Source of the DNA: Azoarcus_F sp048158365
GTDB lineage: Bacteria > Pseudomonadota > Gammaproteobacteria > Burkholderiales > Rhodocyclaceae
Length of the DNA stretch: 64,000 nt
Assembly (NCBI GenBank): GCA_048158365.1
Contig: JBLLNL010000001.1
Strand: one strand, 5' to 3'
A program made the translations under genes and the position numbers. This document shows, in pieces, positions 43,664 through 52,773 of the stretch. Under the pieces are notes generated by a model, which saw only the letters and a list, made by a program, of their open reading frames with translations, did no database searches and was not told the DNA's origin. Position 1 is the stretch's first letter; each line of letters begins with the position of its first letter.

Positions 43664-44728
43664 TCAGCGCACCACCTGCCTGAGCTCGCCGGACTGGTAG
43701 CGGGAGGCGATCCGCTCCAGCGGCACGGCCTTGATCCGGCTGGCCTGACCGGCGCAACCGAATGCCTCGAAGCGGGCCTTGCACACGAACTTGGCCGCTT
43801 CGCGCGCCGGTTTGTTGAACTCGCGCGGATCGAACTTGGACGGATTCTGGAACAGGAACTTGCGTACCGCGCCAGTCATCGCGAGGCGGATGTCGGTGTC
43901 GATGTTGATCTTGCGCACGCCGAACTTGATCGCGGTCTGGATCTCCTCGACCGGCACGCCATAGGTCTCCTTCATGTCGCCACCGTACTGGCGGATGATC
44001 TCGAGCAGGTCTTGCGGCACCGAACTCGAACCATGCATGACCAGATGCGTGTTCGGGATGCGTTTGTGGATGGCCTTGACCCGCTCGATCGCGAGGATGT
44101 CGCCGGTGGGCTTGCGGGTGAACTTGTAGGCGCCGTGACTGGTGCCGATCGCGATCGCGAGTGCGTCGCAATCGGTCTGTTTCACGAAGTCCGCCGCCTG
44201 ATCCGGGTCGGTCAGCAGCATCGAGTGATCCAGCGTACCCTCCGCGCCGTGCCCGTCCTCCTCACCGGCCTGGCCGGTCTCGAGCGAACCGAGGCAGCCG
44301 AGTTCGGCCTCGACGGTGACGCCGATCGCATGCGAGAACTTGACCACCTCGCGCGTAACCTCGACGTTGTAAGCGTATTCGGAAGGCGTCTTGCCGTCCT
44401 CGAGCAGGGAACCGTCCATCATCACGCTGGTGAAGCCGGAGCGAATCGCGGTCATGCACACGGCCGGCGACTGGCCGTGGTCCTGGTGCATCACGATCGG
44501 GATGTTCGGGTAGGCCTCGACCGCGGCGTCGATCAGATGACGCAGGAAAGCCTCACCCGCGTACTTGCGAGCGCCGGCCGAGGCCTGCATGATCACCGGG
44601 CTGTCGGTCTCGGCCGCAGCCTCCATGATCGCCTGCACCTGTTCCAGATTATTCACGTTGAAGGCCGGCAGGCCGTAGGTGTGCTCGGCGGCGTGATCCA
44701 GCAGTTGTCGCATTGAAACGAGGGGCAT
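43664..44728 (-). CDS. fba: Fructose-bisphosphate aldolase, class II (Calvin-cycle subtype)
   Basis: 354 residues. Zn-dependent aldol cleavage/condensation of fructose- or sedoheptulose-bisphosphate. MPLVSMRQLLDHAAEHTYGL, the Zn-binding HQDHGQSPAVC-type motif (VMHQDHGQS), VEAELGCLG and LVMHGSSSVPQDLLEIIRQY are visible. The sequence type is the one found in Calvin-cycle organisms. Downstream of pgk with 210 bases between, in which a terminator lies; pyruvate kinase, often found between them, is missing. Confidence 0.96.
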   Translation of the reverse strand: MPLVSMRQLLDHAAEHTYGLPAFNVNNLEQVQAIMEAAAETDSPVIMQASAGARKYAGEAFLRHLIDAAVEAYPNIPIVMHQDHGQSPAVCMTAIRSGFTSVMMDGSLLEDGKTPSEYAYNVEVTREVVKFSHAIGVTVEAELGCLGSLETGQAGEEDGHGAEGTLDHSMLLTDPDQAADFVKQTDCDALAIAIGTSHGAYKFTRKPTGDILAIERVKAIHKRIPNTHLVMHGSSSVPQDLLEIIRQYGGDMKETYGVPVEEIQTAIKFGVRKINIDTDIRLAMTGAVRKFLFQNPSKFDPREFNKPAREAAKFVCKARFEAFGCAGQASRIKAVPLERIASRYQSGELRQVVR

Positions 44729-44892
44729 CGTGCTTCTCCGTTGGCGCGGCGCCGCTTCGGGCGCGGGTGATCTGGACTGTTATTTTACCGCTGCGCTCGG
44801 TTGCTTGTCAGATGCAGGTGTCACGCCGACCATTCGTGTCCCGCGGACGGAGGCCTCGGGCGACCGATCGGTACAGGCAGCTCGTGCACATG

Positions 44893-44916
44893 AAAACGGC
44901 CACCTCGCGGTGGCCG
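44893..44916 (-). terminator. Rho-independent terminator after pgk
   Basis: On the minus strand CGGCCACC, loop GCGA, GGTGGCCG forms an 8-bp GC stem followed by TTTTC, 23 bases after the pgk stop. Confidence 0.75.
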
Positions 44917-44938
44917 ACTCGGGGTGTCCGCCTGCGGC

Positions 44939-46123
44939 TCAGTTCTCGTACCGGGCTTCCAGCGCCGCGATCGCCGGCAAGGTCTTGCCTTCCAGAAACT
45001 CGAGGAAGGCTCCGCCGCCGGTCGAGATATAGCCGACGTCCTGTGCGATGTCGAATTTCGCGATCGCGGCCAGCGTGTCGCCGCCTCCGGCGATCGTGAA
45101 GGCTTCGGAGTGCGCGATCGCCGAGGCCATCATCTTGGTACCGCCAGCGAACTGGTCGTGCTCGAACACACCGACCGGCCCGTTCCAGACGATGGTCCCG
45201 GCGTGCGCGATGATGTCGGCCAGCCGTGCCGACGACTTGGGTCCGACGTCGAGGATGCGGTCGTGCGGACCGACCTCGTCCACCGGGATGCGGTTCGCGC
45301 GCGCCAGCGCCGACACCTCGTCCGCTACGACGACATCGACCGGCAGCGGCACTTCGGCGCCCCGCGCCTTCATGATGTCCATGATCGCCTGCGCTTCCTT
45401 GACCAGTTCGGGTTCGGCCAGCGACTCGCCGATGCGTTTGCCGGATGCGAGCAGAAAGGTGTTGGCGATGCCGCCGCCGACGATCAGTTGATCGACCTTT
45501 TCGGCGAGCGTCTTCAGGATGGTCAGCTTGGTCGACACCTTGGCGCCCCCGACAATCGCGACAAGCGGCCGCGCCGGATTCTCGGTCGCCTTGGACAACG
45601 CGTCGATCTCGGCCCCCATCAGCATGCCAGCACAGGCCACGGGCGCGAAGCCGGCGATGCCGTGCGTAGTGGCCTCGGCGCGATGGGCGGTGCCGAACGC
45701 GTCGTTCACGTAGATGTCGCACAGCGCCGCCATCTTGCGCGCGAGTTCTTCGCTGTTCTTCTTCTCGCCCTTGTTGCAGCGGCAGTTCTCGAGCAGTACC
45801 ACCTGCCCGGGGGCGACGTCGAAACCGCCATCGACCCAGTCGATGATCAGCTTCACCGGCTTGCCAAGCAACTGCCCGAGGCGCACCGCCACCGGCATCA
45901 GCGTGTCCTCGGCGCGCACCTCGCCTTCGGTCGGACGGCCGAGATGGGACGTCACCATGACCGCGGCGCCGTTGTCGAGGCAGTACTGGATGGACGGTAT
46001 CGACGCACGGATGCGGGTGTCCTCGACGATGTTGCCGGCCTCGTCCTGCGGTACGTTGAGATCGGCGCGAATGAAGACCTTGGTGCCGCGGACATCGAGT
46101 TCGGAGAGTTTCTTGACTTGCAT
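44939..46123 (-). CDS. pgk: Phosphoglycerate kinase
   Basis: 394 residues. Motifs: VFIRADLNVPQDEAGNIVED, VMVTSHLGRPTEGE, YVNDAFGTAHRAEATTHGIA, VAIVGGAKVSTKLTILKTLA and the C-terminal FTIAGGGDTLAAIAKFDIAQ with GGGAFLEFLEGKTLPAI. Makes 1,3-bisphosphoglycerate in the Calvin cycle or ATP in glycolysis. It follows gap on the same strand. Confidence 0.97.
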   Translation of the reverse strand: MQVKKLSELDVRGTKVFIRADLNVPQDEAGNIVEDTRIRASIPSIQYCLDNGAAVMVTSHLGRPTEGEVRAEDTLMPVAVRLGQLLGKPVKLIIDWVDGGFDVAPGQVVLLENCRCNKGEKKNSEELARKMAALCDIYVNDAFGTAHRAEATTHGIAGFAPVACAGMLMGAEIDALSKATENPARPLVAIVGGAKVSTKLTILKTLAEKVDQLIVGGGIANTFLLASGKRIGESLAEPELVKEAQAIMDIMKARGAEVPLPVDVVVADEVSALARANRIPVDEVGPHDRILDVGPKSSARLADIIAHAGTIVWNGPVGVFEHDQFAGGTKMMASAIAHSEAFTIAGGGDTLAAIAKFDIAQDVGYISTGGGAFLEFLEGKTLPAIAALEARYEN

Positions 46124-46162
46124 GATCCTTGATCCGTTGGTGGGAGGGGCGTATCGCGGATG

Positions 46163-46187
46163 AAAAAATGCCCTGCAGGGCAGGGCA
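46163..46187 (-). terminator. Candidate terminator after gap
   Basis: On the minus strand TGCCCTG, a 5-base loop, CAGGGCA, then TTTTTT. It could attenuate read-through from gap into pgk. Confidence 0.55.
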
Positions 46188-46207
46188 CGGCTTGAATGCT
46201 GGGACGC

Positions 46208-47224
46208 CTACTTCGCTTCGGCGAACACCCGGGCGGCGTCGAGCATGCGGCAGGAGTAGCCCCATTCGTTGTCGTACCAGGCCAGCACCTTGACCAGCTT
46301 GCCGTCGATGACGCGGGTCTGGGTCGCATCGAAGACCGACGAATGGCTGTCGTGGTTGAAGTCGCTGGACACCAGCGGATCCTCGTTGACCGCGAGCACG
46401 CCCTTCATCGAACCGTTGGCCGCTTCCTTCATCAGCGCGGTGATCTCGTCCTTGCTGGTGTCGCGGCTGGCGGTGAAGGTGAGATCGACCAGCGATACGT
46501 TCATCGTCGGTACCCGCAACGCGAACCCGTCGACCTTGCCCTTCAGTGCGGGTAGTACCAGTCCGACCGCTTTGGCCGCGCCGGTCTTGGTCGGGATGAT
46601 GTTCTGCGCGCCGGCGCGTGCACGGCGCAGGTCCTTGTGGCGCACATCCACCAGCACCTGGTCGTTGGTGTAGGCGTGGATCGTCGTCATCAGGCCATTT
46701 TCAATGCCGATCGCATCCTGCAGGACCTTGGCGACCGGGGCCAGGCAGTTGGTGGTGCACGACGCGTTCGACACCACGGTCATCGCACCGGTCAGGATGT
46801 CGTGATTCACGCCATAGACGATGGTCGCGTCCACATCGTCGCCGCCGGGTGCCGAGATCAGGATCTTCTTCGCACCCTGGTCGAGATGCACCTGGGCCTT
46901 GGCCTTGCTGGTGAAGGCGCCGGTGCACTCGAGCAGCACGTCCACGCCAAGATCGCCCCAGTTGATGTCGAGCGGGTTCTTCGTGGAGAAGAACGGGATG
47001 CGGTCGCCATCGACGATGATCGCGCGCTCGCCATCGGTCTCGACCGGAAACCCGAAACGCCCGTGCGTGGTGTCATAGCGGGTCAGATGCGCGTTGATCG
47101 CGATGTCGCCGGACGCGTTGATCGCGACGACCTCGAACTGCTCTCGCAGACCCAGTTCGTAAATCGCGCGCAGCGTGCAACGACCGATTCGCCCGTACCC
47201 GTTGATGGCGACTTTGATTGGCAT
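46208..47224 (-). CDS. gap: Glyceraldehyde-3-phosphate dehydrogenase, type I
   Basis: 338 residues. NAD(P)-binding IKVAINGYGRIGRCTLRAIY, catalytic Cys in SNASCTTNCLAPVAKVL, and WYDNEWGYSCRMLDAAR at the C-terminus. The cofactor preference cannot be told. Between tkt and pgk in the carbon-metabolism cluster. Confidence 0.97.
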   Translation of the reverse strand: MPIKVAINGYGRIGRCTLRAIYELGLREQFEVVAINASGDIAINAHLTRYDTTHGRFGFPVETDGERAIIVDGDRIPFFSTKNPLDINWGDLGVDVLLECTGAFTSKAKAQVHLDQGAKKILISAPGGDDVDATIVYGVNHDILTGAMTVVSNASCTTNCLAPVAKVLQDAIGIENGLMTTIHAYTNDQVLVDVRHKDLRRARAGAQNIIPTKTGAAKAVGLVLPALKGKVDGFALRVPTMNVSLVDLTFTASRDTSKDEITALMKEAANGSMKGVLAVNEDPLVSSDFNHDSHSSVFDATQTRVIDGKLVKVLAWYDNEWGYSCRMLDAARVFAEAK

Positions 47225-47299
47225 GGTTGACTCTCCCGATGAATGCAACAGCAGATTTGCGCCGTCCGCGCCGGACGACAGACGTTTACCGGTGTGCGC

Positions 47300-49315
47300 T
47301 CAGAGCCGCTGTCTGACCGCAGTGACGACCGCTTCGGTGGTGATTCCGAAATATTCGAACAATTCGCCGGCCGGCGCGGATTCTCCAAAGCGGTCCAGGC
47401 CGATCACGCCGCCTTCCAGGCCGACATACTTGCGCCACCCGTCGGTGACGCCGGCCTCGATCGCCACCCGCGGCACCCCGGCGGGCAGAACCGAAACCTG
47501 GTAGGTCGCATCCTGCCGGTCGAAAATGTTCGTGCATGGCATGGACACGACGCGCACCGAGATACCCTGTTCGGCAAGCGCCTTCTGGGCGGCCATGGCC
47601 AGGCCCACCTCGGAGCCGGTGGCGATGATCACCGCCTTCGGCGATGCATCCGAGGCTTCGGACAGCACGTAGCCGCCGCGGCGAATCGCGTCGATCTGCT
47701 TCGCGTCGCGGGTCTGAAAGGGCAGGTTCTGGCGCGAGAACAGCAGCGCCGAGGGGCCGTCGCGGCGCTCGATCGCACAGGCCCAGGCGGTCGCCGATTC
47801 GACGGTGTCGCACGGACGCCATACGTCCATGTTCGGAATCAGGCGCAGGCTGGCCGCATGCTCGACCGGCTGATGGGTCGGACCGTCCTCGCCGAGGCCG
47901 ATGGAGTCATGCGTGAACACGAAGATCTGGCGTTGCTTCATCAGCGCGGCCATGCGCAGCGCATTGCGGGCGTAATCGCTGAACATCAGGAAGGTGGCGG
48001 TATAGGGAATCAGGCCACCGTGCAGCGCGAGGCCGTTGGCGATCGCCGCCATGCCGAACTCGCGCACGCCGTAGTAAATGTAGTTGCCGCCGTCGTCCCG
48101 GGTGACGCCGCGCGAGCCCGACCAGAGCGTGAGATTGGATCCGGCCAGATCGGCCGAGCCGCCGATCAGCTCGGGCAGCGCGGGGGCGAAGGCCTCGATG
48201 CTGTTCTGACTGGCCTTGCGGCTGGCGATGTTTTCGGCCTGGTCGTCGAACTGCGCGATGACCGCTGCGGCGTGAGCTGCCCAGTTGTGTGGCAGCGTGT
48301 TGCTCATGCGCCGCCGGAGTTCGGCGGCGAGTTCGGGGAAGGCTGCGGTGTAGGCGTCGAGGCGCGTGTTCCAGTCGGATTCCGCCTTCGCGCCGGCCTC
48401 GCGCGCGTTCCATGCGGCATAGACTTCGGCCGGAATCTCGAACGGCGGCAGGTTCCAGCCGATGTGTGCACGGGTCGCGGCGATCTCCGCGTCGCCCAGC
48501 GGTGCGCCATGGACGTCGTGGCTGCCCTGCTTGTTCGGTGCCCCGGCGCCGATCACGGTCTTGCAGCAGATCAGCGTCGGTTGCGTGGTGTTGGCCAGCG
48601 CCGCGCCGATGGCCGCTTCGATCGCGCCGGCATCATGGCCCTGAACGTCCGGGATGACCTGCCAACCGTAAGCCTCGAAGCGCTTGGGTGTGTCGTCGGT
48701 AAACCAGCCGTCCACATGACCGTCGATCGAGATCCCGTTGTCGTCGTAGAACGCGATCAGCTTGCCGAGGCCGAGCGTGCCGGCCAGCGAACAGGTCTCG
48801 TGCGAGATGCCTTCCATCAGGCAGCCGTCGCCGAGGAACACCCAGGTGCGATGATCGATGATGTCGTGGCCCGGCCGGTTGAACTCGGCCGCGAGGACCT
48901 TTTCGGCGATCGCCATGCCGACTGCGTTGCTGATGCCCTGACCGAGCGGACCGGTGGTGGTCTCCACGCCCGGCGCGTAGCCATGCTCGGGGTGGCCGGG
49001 GGTGCGGCTGTGCAACTGGCGGAAACGCTTGAGTTCGTCGATCGGCAGATCGTAGCCGGTCAGGTGCAGCAGTGCGTACAGCAGCATCGAACCGTGCCCG
49101 TTCGACAGCACGAAGCGATCGCGGTCGGGCCATTCCGGATTGGCCGGGTTGTGCTTCAGATGGTGACGCCACAAGACCTCGGCGATGTCGGCCATGCCCA
49201 TTGGCGCACCCGGATGACCGGACTTGGCTTTTTGCACCGCATCCATGGCCAATGCGCGGATCGCGCCGGTGATCGGGTTGAACTGGGGCGGGGTGATGCG
49301 GCGGGCGTCTGACAT
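47300..49315 (-). CDS. tkt: Transketolase
   Basis: 671 residues. Thiamine-diphosphate enzyme. AMDAVQKAKSGHPGAPMGMA (donor site His), FVLSNGHGSMLLYALLHL, TPP/Mg site LGDGCLMEGISHE with IAFYDDNGISIDGH, and the pyrimidine domain FVFTHDSIGLGEDGPTHQPV. Serves the Calvin cycle and pentose phosphate path. Preceded by about 100 bases and then prk on the same strand. Confidence 0.97.
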   Translation of the reverse strand: MSDARRITPPQFNPITGAIRALAMDAVQKAKSGHPGAPMGMADIAEVLWRHHLKHNPANPEWPDRDRFVLSNGHGSMLLYALLHLTGYDLPIDELKRFRQLHSRTPGHPEHGYAPGVETTTGPLGQGISNAVGMAIAEKVLAAEFNRPGHDIIDHRTWVFLGDGCLMEGISHETCSLAGTLGLGKLIAFYDDNGISIDGHVDGWFTDDTPKRFEAYGWQVIPDVQGHDAGAIEAAIGAALANTTQPTLICCKTVIGAGAPNKQGSHDVHGAPLGDAEIAATRAHIGWNLPPFEIPAEVYAAWNAREAGAKAESDWNTRLDAYTAAFPELAAELRRRMSNTLPHNWAAHAAAVIAQFDDQAENIASRKASQNSIEAFAPALPELIGGSADLAGSNLTLWSGSRGVTRDDGGNYIYYGVREFGMAAIANGLALHGGLIPYTATFLMFSDYARNALRMAALMKQRQIFVFTHDSIGLGEDGPTHQPVEHAASLRLIPNMDVWRPCDTVESATAWACAIERRDGPSALLFSRQNLPFQTRDAKQIDAIRRGGYVLSEASDASPKAVIIATGSEVGLAMAAQKALAEQGISVRVVSMPCTNIFDRQDATYQVSVLPAGVPRVAIEAGVTDGWRKYVGLEGGVIGLDRFGESAPAGELFEYFGITTEAVVTAVRQRL

Positions 49316-49417
49316 GGTGGAGGGGGTGGGCGCTCGAATAAAACCGCGATTATCGCCGAAAACCCGGCTTCACGGTAGGTCGGTCGATCGCGTCCAAGCA
49401 TGGGGTCGAAGGTCGGA

Positions 49418-50293
49418 TCATCGGAGTTTCCGACGTTTTTCCATCAATTTCCAGATCAGCGGGGTCAGGATCAGCTGCATCGCGAGGTCGAGCTTTCCGC
49501 CCGGAATCACGATGGAGTTGGCCCGCGACATGAATGCCTCATGGATCATGTTGAGCAGGTACGGGAAGTCGATACCGCGCGGATCCCTGAAACGGATCAC
49601 TACCATCGATTCGGCTAGGCTGGGGACATCGCGCGCAATGAACGGGTTGGACGTGTCGACGACCGGCACGCGCTGGAAGTTGATGTGGGTGCGAGAGAAC
49701 TGCGGCACGATGTAATGCACATAGTCGTGCATGCGACGCAGGATGGTGTCCTGTACCGCCTCCAGTGAATATCCGCGCTCCCGCGTATCCCGGTGCAGTT
49801 TCTGGATCCATTCCAGGTTGATCGTGGGGGCCACGCCGATCAGCAGGTCGACGTGGCGCGCGACATCGACAGTGTCGGTCGTTACGCCGCCATGCAGTCC
49901 TTCGTAGAACAGGCAGTCGGTTCCCACCGGCAGATCCTCCCACTCCGTGAAGGTCCCCATCGGCAGGTTCCAGCGAACGGACTTCTCCTCGTTGTGAATG
50001 TAGCAGCGCTTCCGACCGACGGCCGATTCCCCGTAATTGCGAAACAGCGCTTCGAGCTCTTCGAGCAGATTCGCTTCGGGCCCGAAGTGGCTGATGCCAC
50101 GGGCGCTGCGCGCCTCGGCCTCGTCGATCAGCCGCTTCATCTCGTCGCGCGTGTAGCGATGGAAACTGTCGCCCTCTACGATCGCGGCATTGACGTTCTC
50201 GCGATGAAAGATCGCCTCGAACGTGTGCTTGACGGTCGTGGTGCCGGCTCCGGACGAGCCGGTAACCGCAATGATCGGATGCTTGGTGGACAT
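49418..50293 (-). CDS. prk: Phosphoribulokinase
   Basis: 291 residues, the proteobacterial class I size. Walker A GSSGAGTTTVKHTF, VEGDSFHRYTRDEMKRLIDE, HFGPEANLLEELEALF and FYEGLHGGVTTDTVDVARHV. Converts ribulose-5-phosphate to RuBP, the dedicated precursor of RuBisCO. Its intact presence argues for a working or recently lost Calvin cycle. Start at MSTKHPIIAV; 16 earlier codons are ignored. Confidence 0.95.
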   Translation of the reverse strand: MSTKHPIIAVTGSSGAGTTTVKHTFEAIFHRENVNAAIVEGDSFHRYTRDEMKRLIDEAEARSARGISHFGPEANLLEELEALFRNYGESAVGRKRCYIHNEEKSVRWNLPMGTFTEWEDLPVGTDCLFYEGLHGGVTTDTVDVARHVDLLIGVAPTINLEWIQKLHRDTRERGYSLEAVQDTILRRMHDYVHYIVPQFSRTHINFQRVPVVDTSNPFIARDVPSLAESMVVIRFRDPRGIDFPYLLNMIHEAFMSRANSIVIPGGKLDLAMQLILTPLIWKLMEKRRKLR

Positions 50294-50348
50294 GCTGACT
50301 CCGGAGGAGGGTCGAAGGCGCGAACGTGGCCGGATTTGCACCTTGCCG

Positions 50349-51158
50349 TCAGGAATGTGCCGATACCCAGTTGCGCCATTCGGCGAACAGGCTGGGACTT
50401 GCGGCTGCGATCACGCCCCGCTTGACCGCAGGACCGGCCATCAGCGAGCCGCCGTCGAGCGCGGCCGCCGTCCCGCCGGCCTCGGTGAGGATCAAATGCC
50501 CGGCCGCATAATCCCACAGCATCTGTCCGCCATGCAGATAGACGTCGAGACGCCCGGCCGCGACGAAACACCATTCCAGCGCACTGGATCCAAAGTTGCG
50601 CTGCGAATAATAGGGTGGGCGCACCGCCAGTTCGTCACCCAGATGATGACTGATGCGCTTGAAATCGATGCCGGCGACCGCGTCGCCCAGGCCGTGCGCG
50701 GAGGAGCGCAAGGGCAGTTCGGTGCCGTTCAGATAGGCGCCGGCGCCCTTCGCGGCATAGAAGGACTCATCGGTCACCGGGTTGTACACGACCCCGAAGC
50801 GCGGCTGGTGATCGACCAGATACGCGATCGACACCGCGAAGAACGGAATGCCATTGGCGAAGTTGGTGGTGCCGTCGATCGGGTCGATGCACCACAGGCC
50901 GGGACGGCTGTCGGTCCACGCCCGGGCCTGCTCCTCCCGGCTCATCTCCTCGCCGAGAACTGCTCCGGGCAATAGCTTGGGCAATTCCTCCACGAAACGC
51001 CGTTGCGATTCGAGGTCGGCCTCGGTGAACAGGGATCCATCCGGCTTGCGGTTTCGCGCGCTCTTGAGATAGCGGGGCAGGATCACTTCCCGCGCGATAT
51101 CGCGGACCAAGGATTCGAGCGCGCGGGCGCGGGCGAGTCGGTGTGCGGCAGTCGGCAT
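50349..51158 (-). CDS. Inositol monophosphatase-family sugar phosphatase
   Basis: 269 residues. Li-sensitive Mg-phosphatase motifs: GEEMSREEQ, WCIDPIDGTTNFANGIPFFA and LWDYAAGHLILTEAGGTAAA. Members dephosphorylate inositol-1-phosphate, histidinol phosphate or fructose-bisphosphate. Position directly upstream of prk makes a Calvin-cycle bisphosphatase role conceivable but unproven. Two bases separate it from the upstream thioredoxin-like gene. Confidence 0.88.
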   Translation of the reverse strand: MPTAAHRLARARALESLVRDIAREVILPRYLKSARNRKPDGSLFTEADLESQRRFVEELPKLLPGAVLGEEMSREEQARAWTDSRPGLWCIDPIDGTTNFANGIPFFAVSIAYLVDHQPRFGVVYNPVTDESFYAAKGAGAYLNGTELPLRSSAHGLGDAVAGIDFKRISHHLGDELAVRPPYYSQRNFGSSALEWCFVAAGRLDVYLHGGQMLWDYAAGHLILTEAGGTAAALDGGSLMAGPAVKRGVIAAASPSLFAEWRNWVSAHS

Positions 51159-51159
51159 G

Positions 51160-51717
51160 TCAGTCCTCCCGCCATTTGATCGAGCAACCGATGCTCGCGA
51201 CCTGTTCGGCCGGGCCTACGCTGGTTTCCGCGACCTGCTTCATGGCTTCGAACAGGTCGCGGCGCGCATCCGGTGCTGCCGGGCTGCGACCGGATGCGTC
51301 CAGGCGACCTCGGTACTGGAGCAGCAACTCGTCGTTGAAGCCGAAGAAGTCGGGCGTGCACACCGCCCCGTAGGCCTTTGCCACCTGCTGGGTCTGGTCC
51401 AGCACGTACGGAAACGGAAAATCGAGCCGTGTGGCGGTCTCGACCATGTTATCCCAGCTGTCTTCCGCATGAACGGCCGGGTCGTTGGACATGATCGCGA
51501 TGCTGTTCACACCGATCTGAGTGAGTTCGCGCGTGTCGCGGATGATGCGGTCGATGACGGCCTTCACATAGGGACAGTGGTTGCAGATGAACATCACCAG
51601 CAGGCCACGTGGTCCGCGGGCCGAGGCCAGCGAGTGGCGCCGGCCATCGACGCCGGGGAGATCGAAATCGGGCGCGGCCCAGCCGAAATCACAGACGGGG
51701 GTCGTCTTGGCTACCAT
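51160..51717 (-). CDS. Thioredoxin-fold AhpC/TSA-like protein
   Basis: 185 residues, cytoplasmic. APDFDLPGVDGRRHSLASAR, FICNHCPYVKAVIDRIIRDT (a CPYV single-Cys site where many relatives have CPxC), and the ending VASIGCSIKW typical of this redoxin group. Probable thiol peroxidase or reductase. The start at MVAKTTPV is preferred; upstream codons are Arg-rich and not family-like. Confidence 0.85.
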   Translation of the reverse strand: MVAKTTPVCDFGWAAPDFDLPGVDGRRHSLASARGPRGLLVMFICNHCPYVKAVIDRIIRDTRELTQIGVNSIAIMSNDPAVHAEDSWDNMVETATRLDFPFPYVLDQTQQVAKAYGAVCTPDFFGFNDELLLQYRGRLDASGRSPAAPDARRDLFEAMKQVAETSVGPAEQVASIGCSIKWRED

Positions 51718-51883
51718 CGCTTCACTCCGGATTGGATTTCCGTCCCTATAATAGCCCGGATGGTCGCGTGATGGGCGCAGGCTCGGGCGTACGCGAGCGC
51801 AGGTCCGCTCTCCCCTCGGCGCGCGCACCCATTGACCCTGGTTCCGGCGGCAGATCCCCCCAAGCCCGATATCGCCCTCGACG

Positions 51884-52633
51884 ATGACGCCCCGATTCTT
51901 TCATTCCGATCCACTGCCCGAGTCCGGCGAATGCCGTCTTCCCGACGCGCTGGCGCATCATGCGGTCAGGGTGCTGCGCCTCGGCGAGGGCGCCTCCATC
52001 GTGCTGTTCGACGGTCGTGGCGGCGAGACGCGTGCGACCCTCTTCGGGCGGGGCAAGACCTGGCATGCGCGTCTGGATGCGCGCTGCGATGTCGATCGGG
52101 AGTCGCCGCTGCAGCTGGTCCTGGTGCAGGCCCTGGCTGCCGGCGACAAGATGGACTGGATCGTGCAGAAGGCGGTCGAGCTCGGTGTCTGCGGCATCGT
52201 GCCGCTGCGGGCGGAGCGGTCGGTGCTGCGACTGAGCGCCGAACGTTCAGCCAGGCGGGTCGCCCACTGGCGGCAGATCATCGTTTCGGCGTGCGAGCAG
52301 AGCGGTCGCAACCGGATCCCGCAGCTTTGCGAGCCGATCGACCTGACGGAGTATCTGGATCGGGTCGGCACGCGGGTGGACGCGTCGATGCCTGCGCCGG
52401 CGCGCAAGCTCGTGCTCGACCCGTCGGCCGAAGTGTCGCTGCGCACGCTCAGCCCACCGGAGGGGGCGGTGCACCTTTTCGTGGGCCCCGAAGGCGGCTG
52501 GTCGGATATCGAGCGTGCGGTCTGCATCGATCGGGGTTGCGACCCGATCTCGCTGGGGAAACGGGTGTTGCGCACCGAAACCGCCGGACTTGCCGCGCTG
52601 GCCGCATTGCAGGCGATCTGGGGCGATTTCTGA
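51884..52633 (+). CDS. rsmE: 16S rRNA m3U1498 methyltransferase RsmE
   Basis: 249 residues. SPOUT fold with an N-terminal PUA-like part (LAHHAVRVLRLGEGASIVLF) and the SAM-binding knot at the C-terminus (VHLFVGPEGGWSDIERAV, ISLGKRVLRTETAGLAALAA). Methylates N3 of U1498. Confidence 0.95.
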   Translation: MTPRFFHSDPLPESGECRLPDALAHHAVRVLRLGEGASIVLFDGRGGETRATLFGRGKTWHARLDARCDVDRESPLQLVLVQALAAGDKMDWIVQKAVELGVCGIVPLRAERSVLRLSAERSARRVAHWRQIIVSACEQSGRNRIPQLCEPIDLTEYLDRVGTRVDASMPAPARKLVLDPSAEVSLRTLSPPEGAVHLFVGPEGGWSDIERAVCIDRGCDPISLGKRVLRTETAGLAALAALQAIWGDF

Positions 52634-52773
52634 GGCTGTCCCTTGCAAGGGGGCGAAGATTGCAGGCATGATCGATCGCGACGGCTGGCAGGCACGGTTA
52701 GCCGGCTTTCATGTCGGGCGAGTCGGCAAACGGCGGCTTGCCTGTGTGTCCGGCCGTTCGAAGAGGAGAGGCG

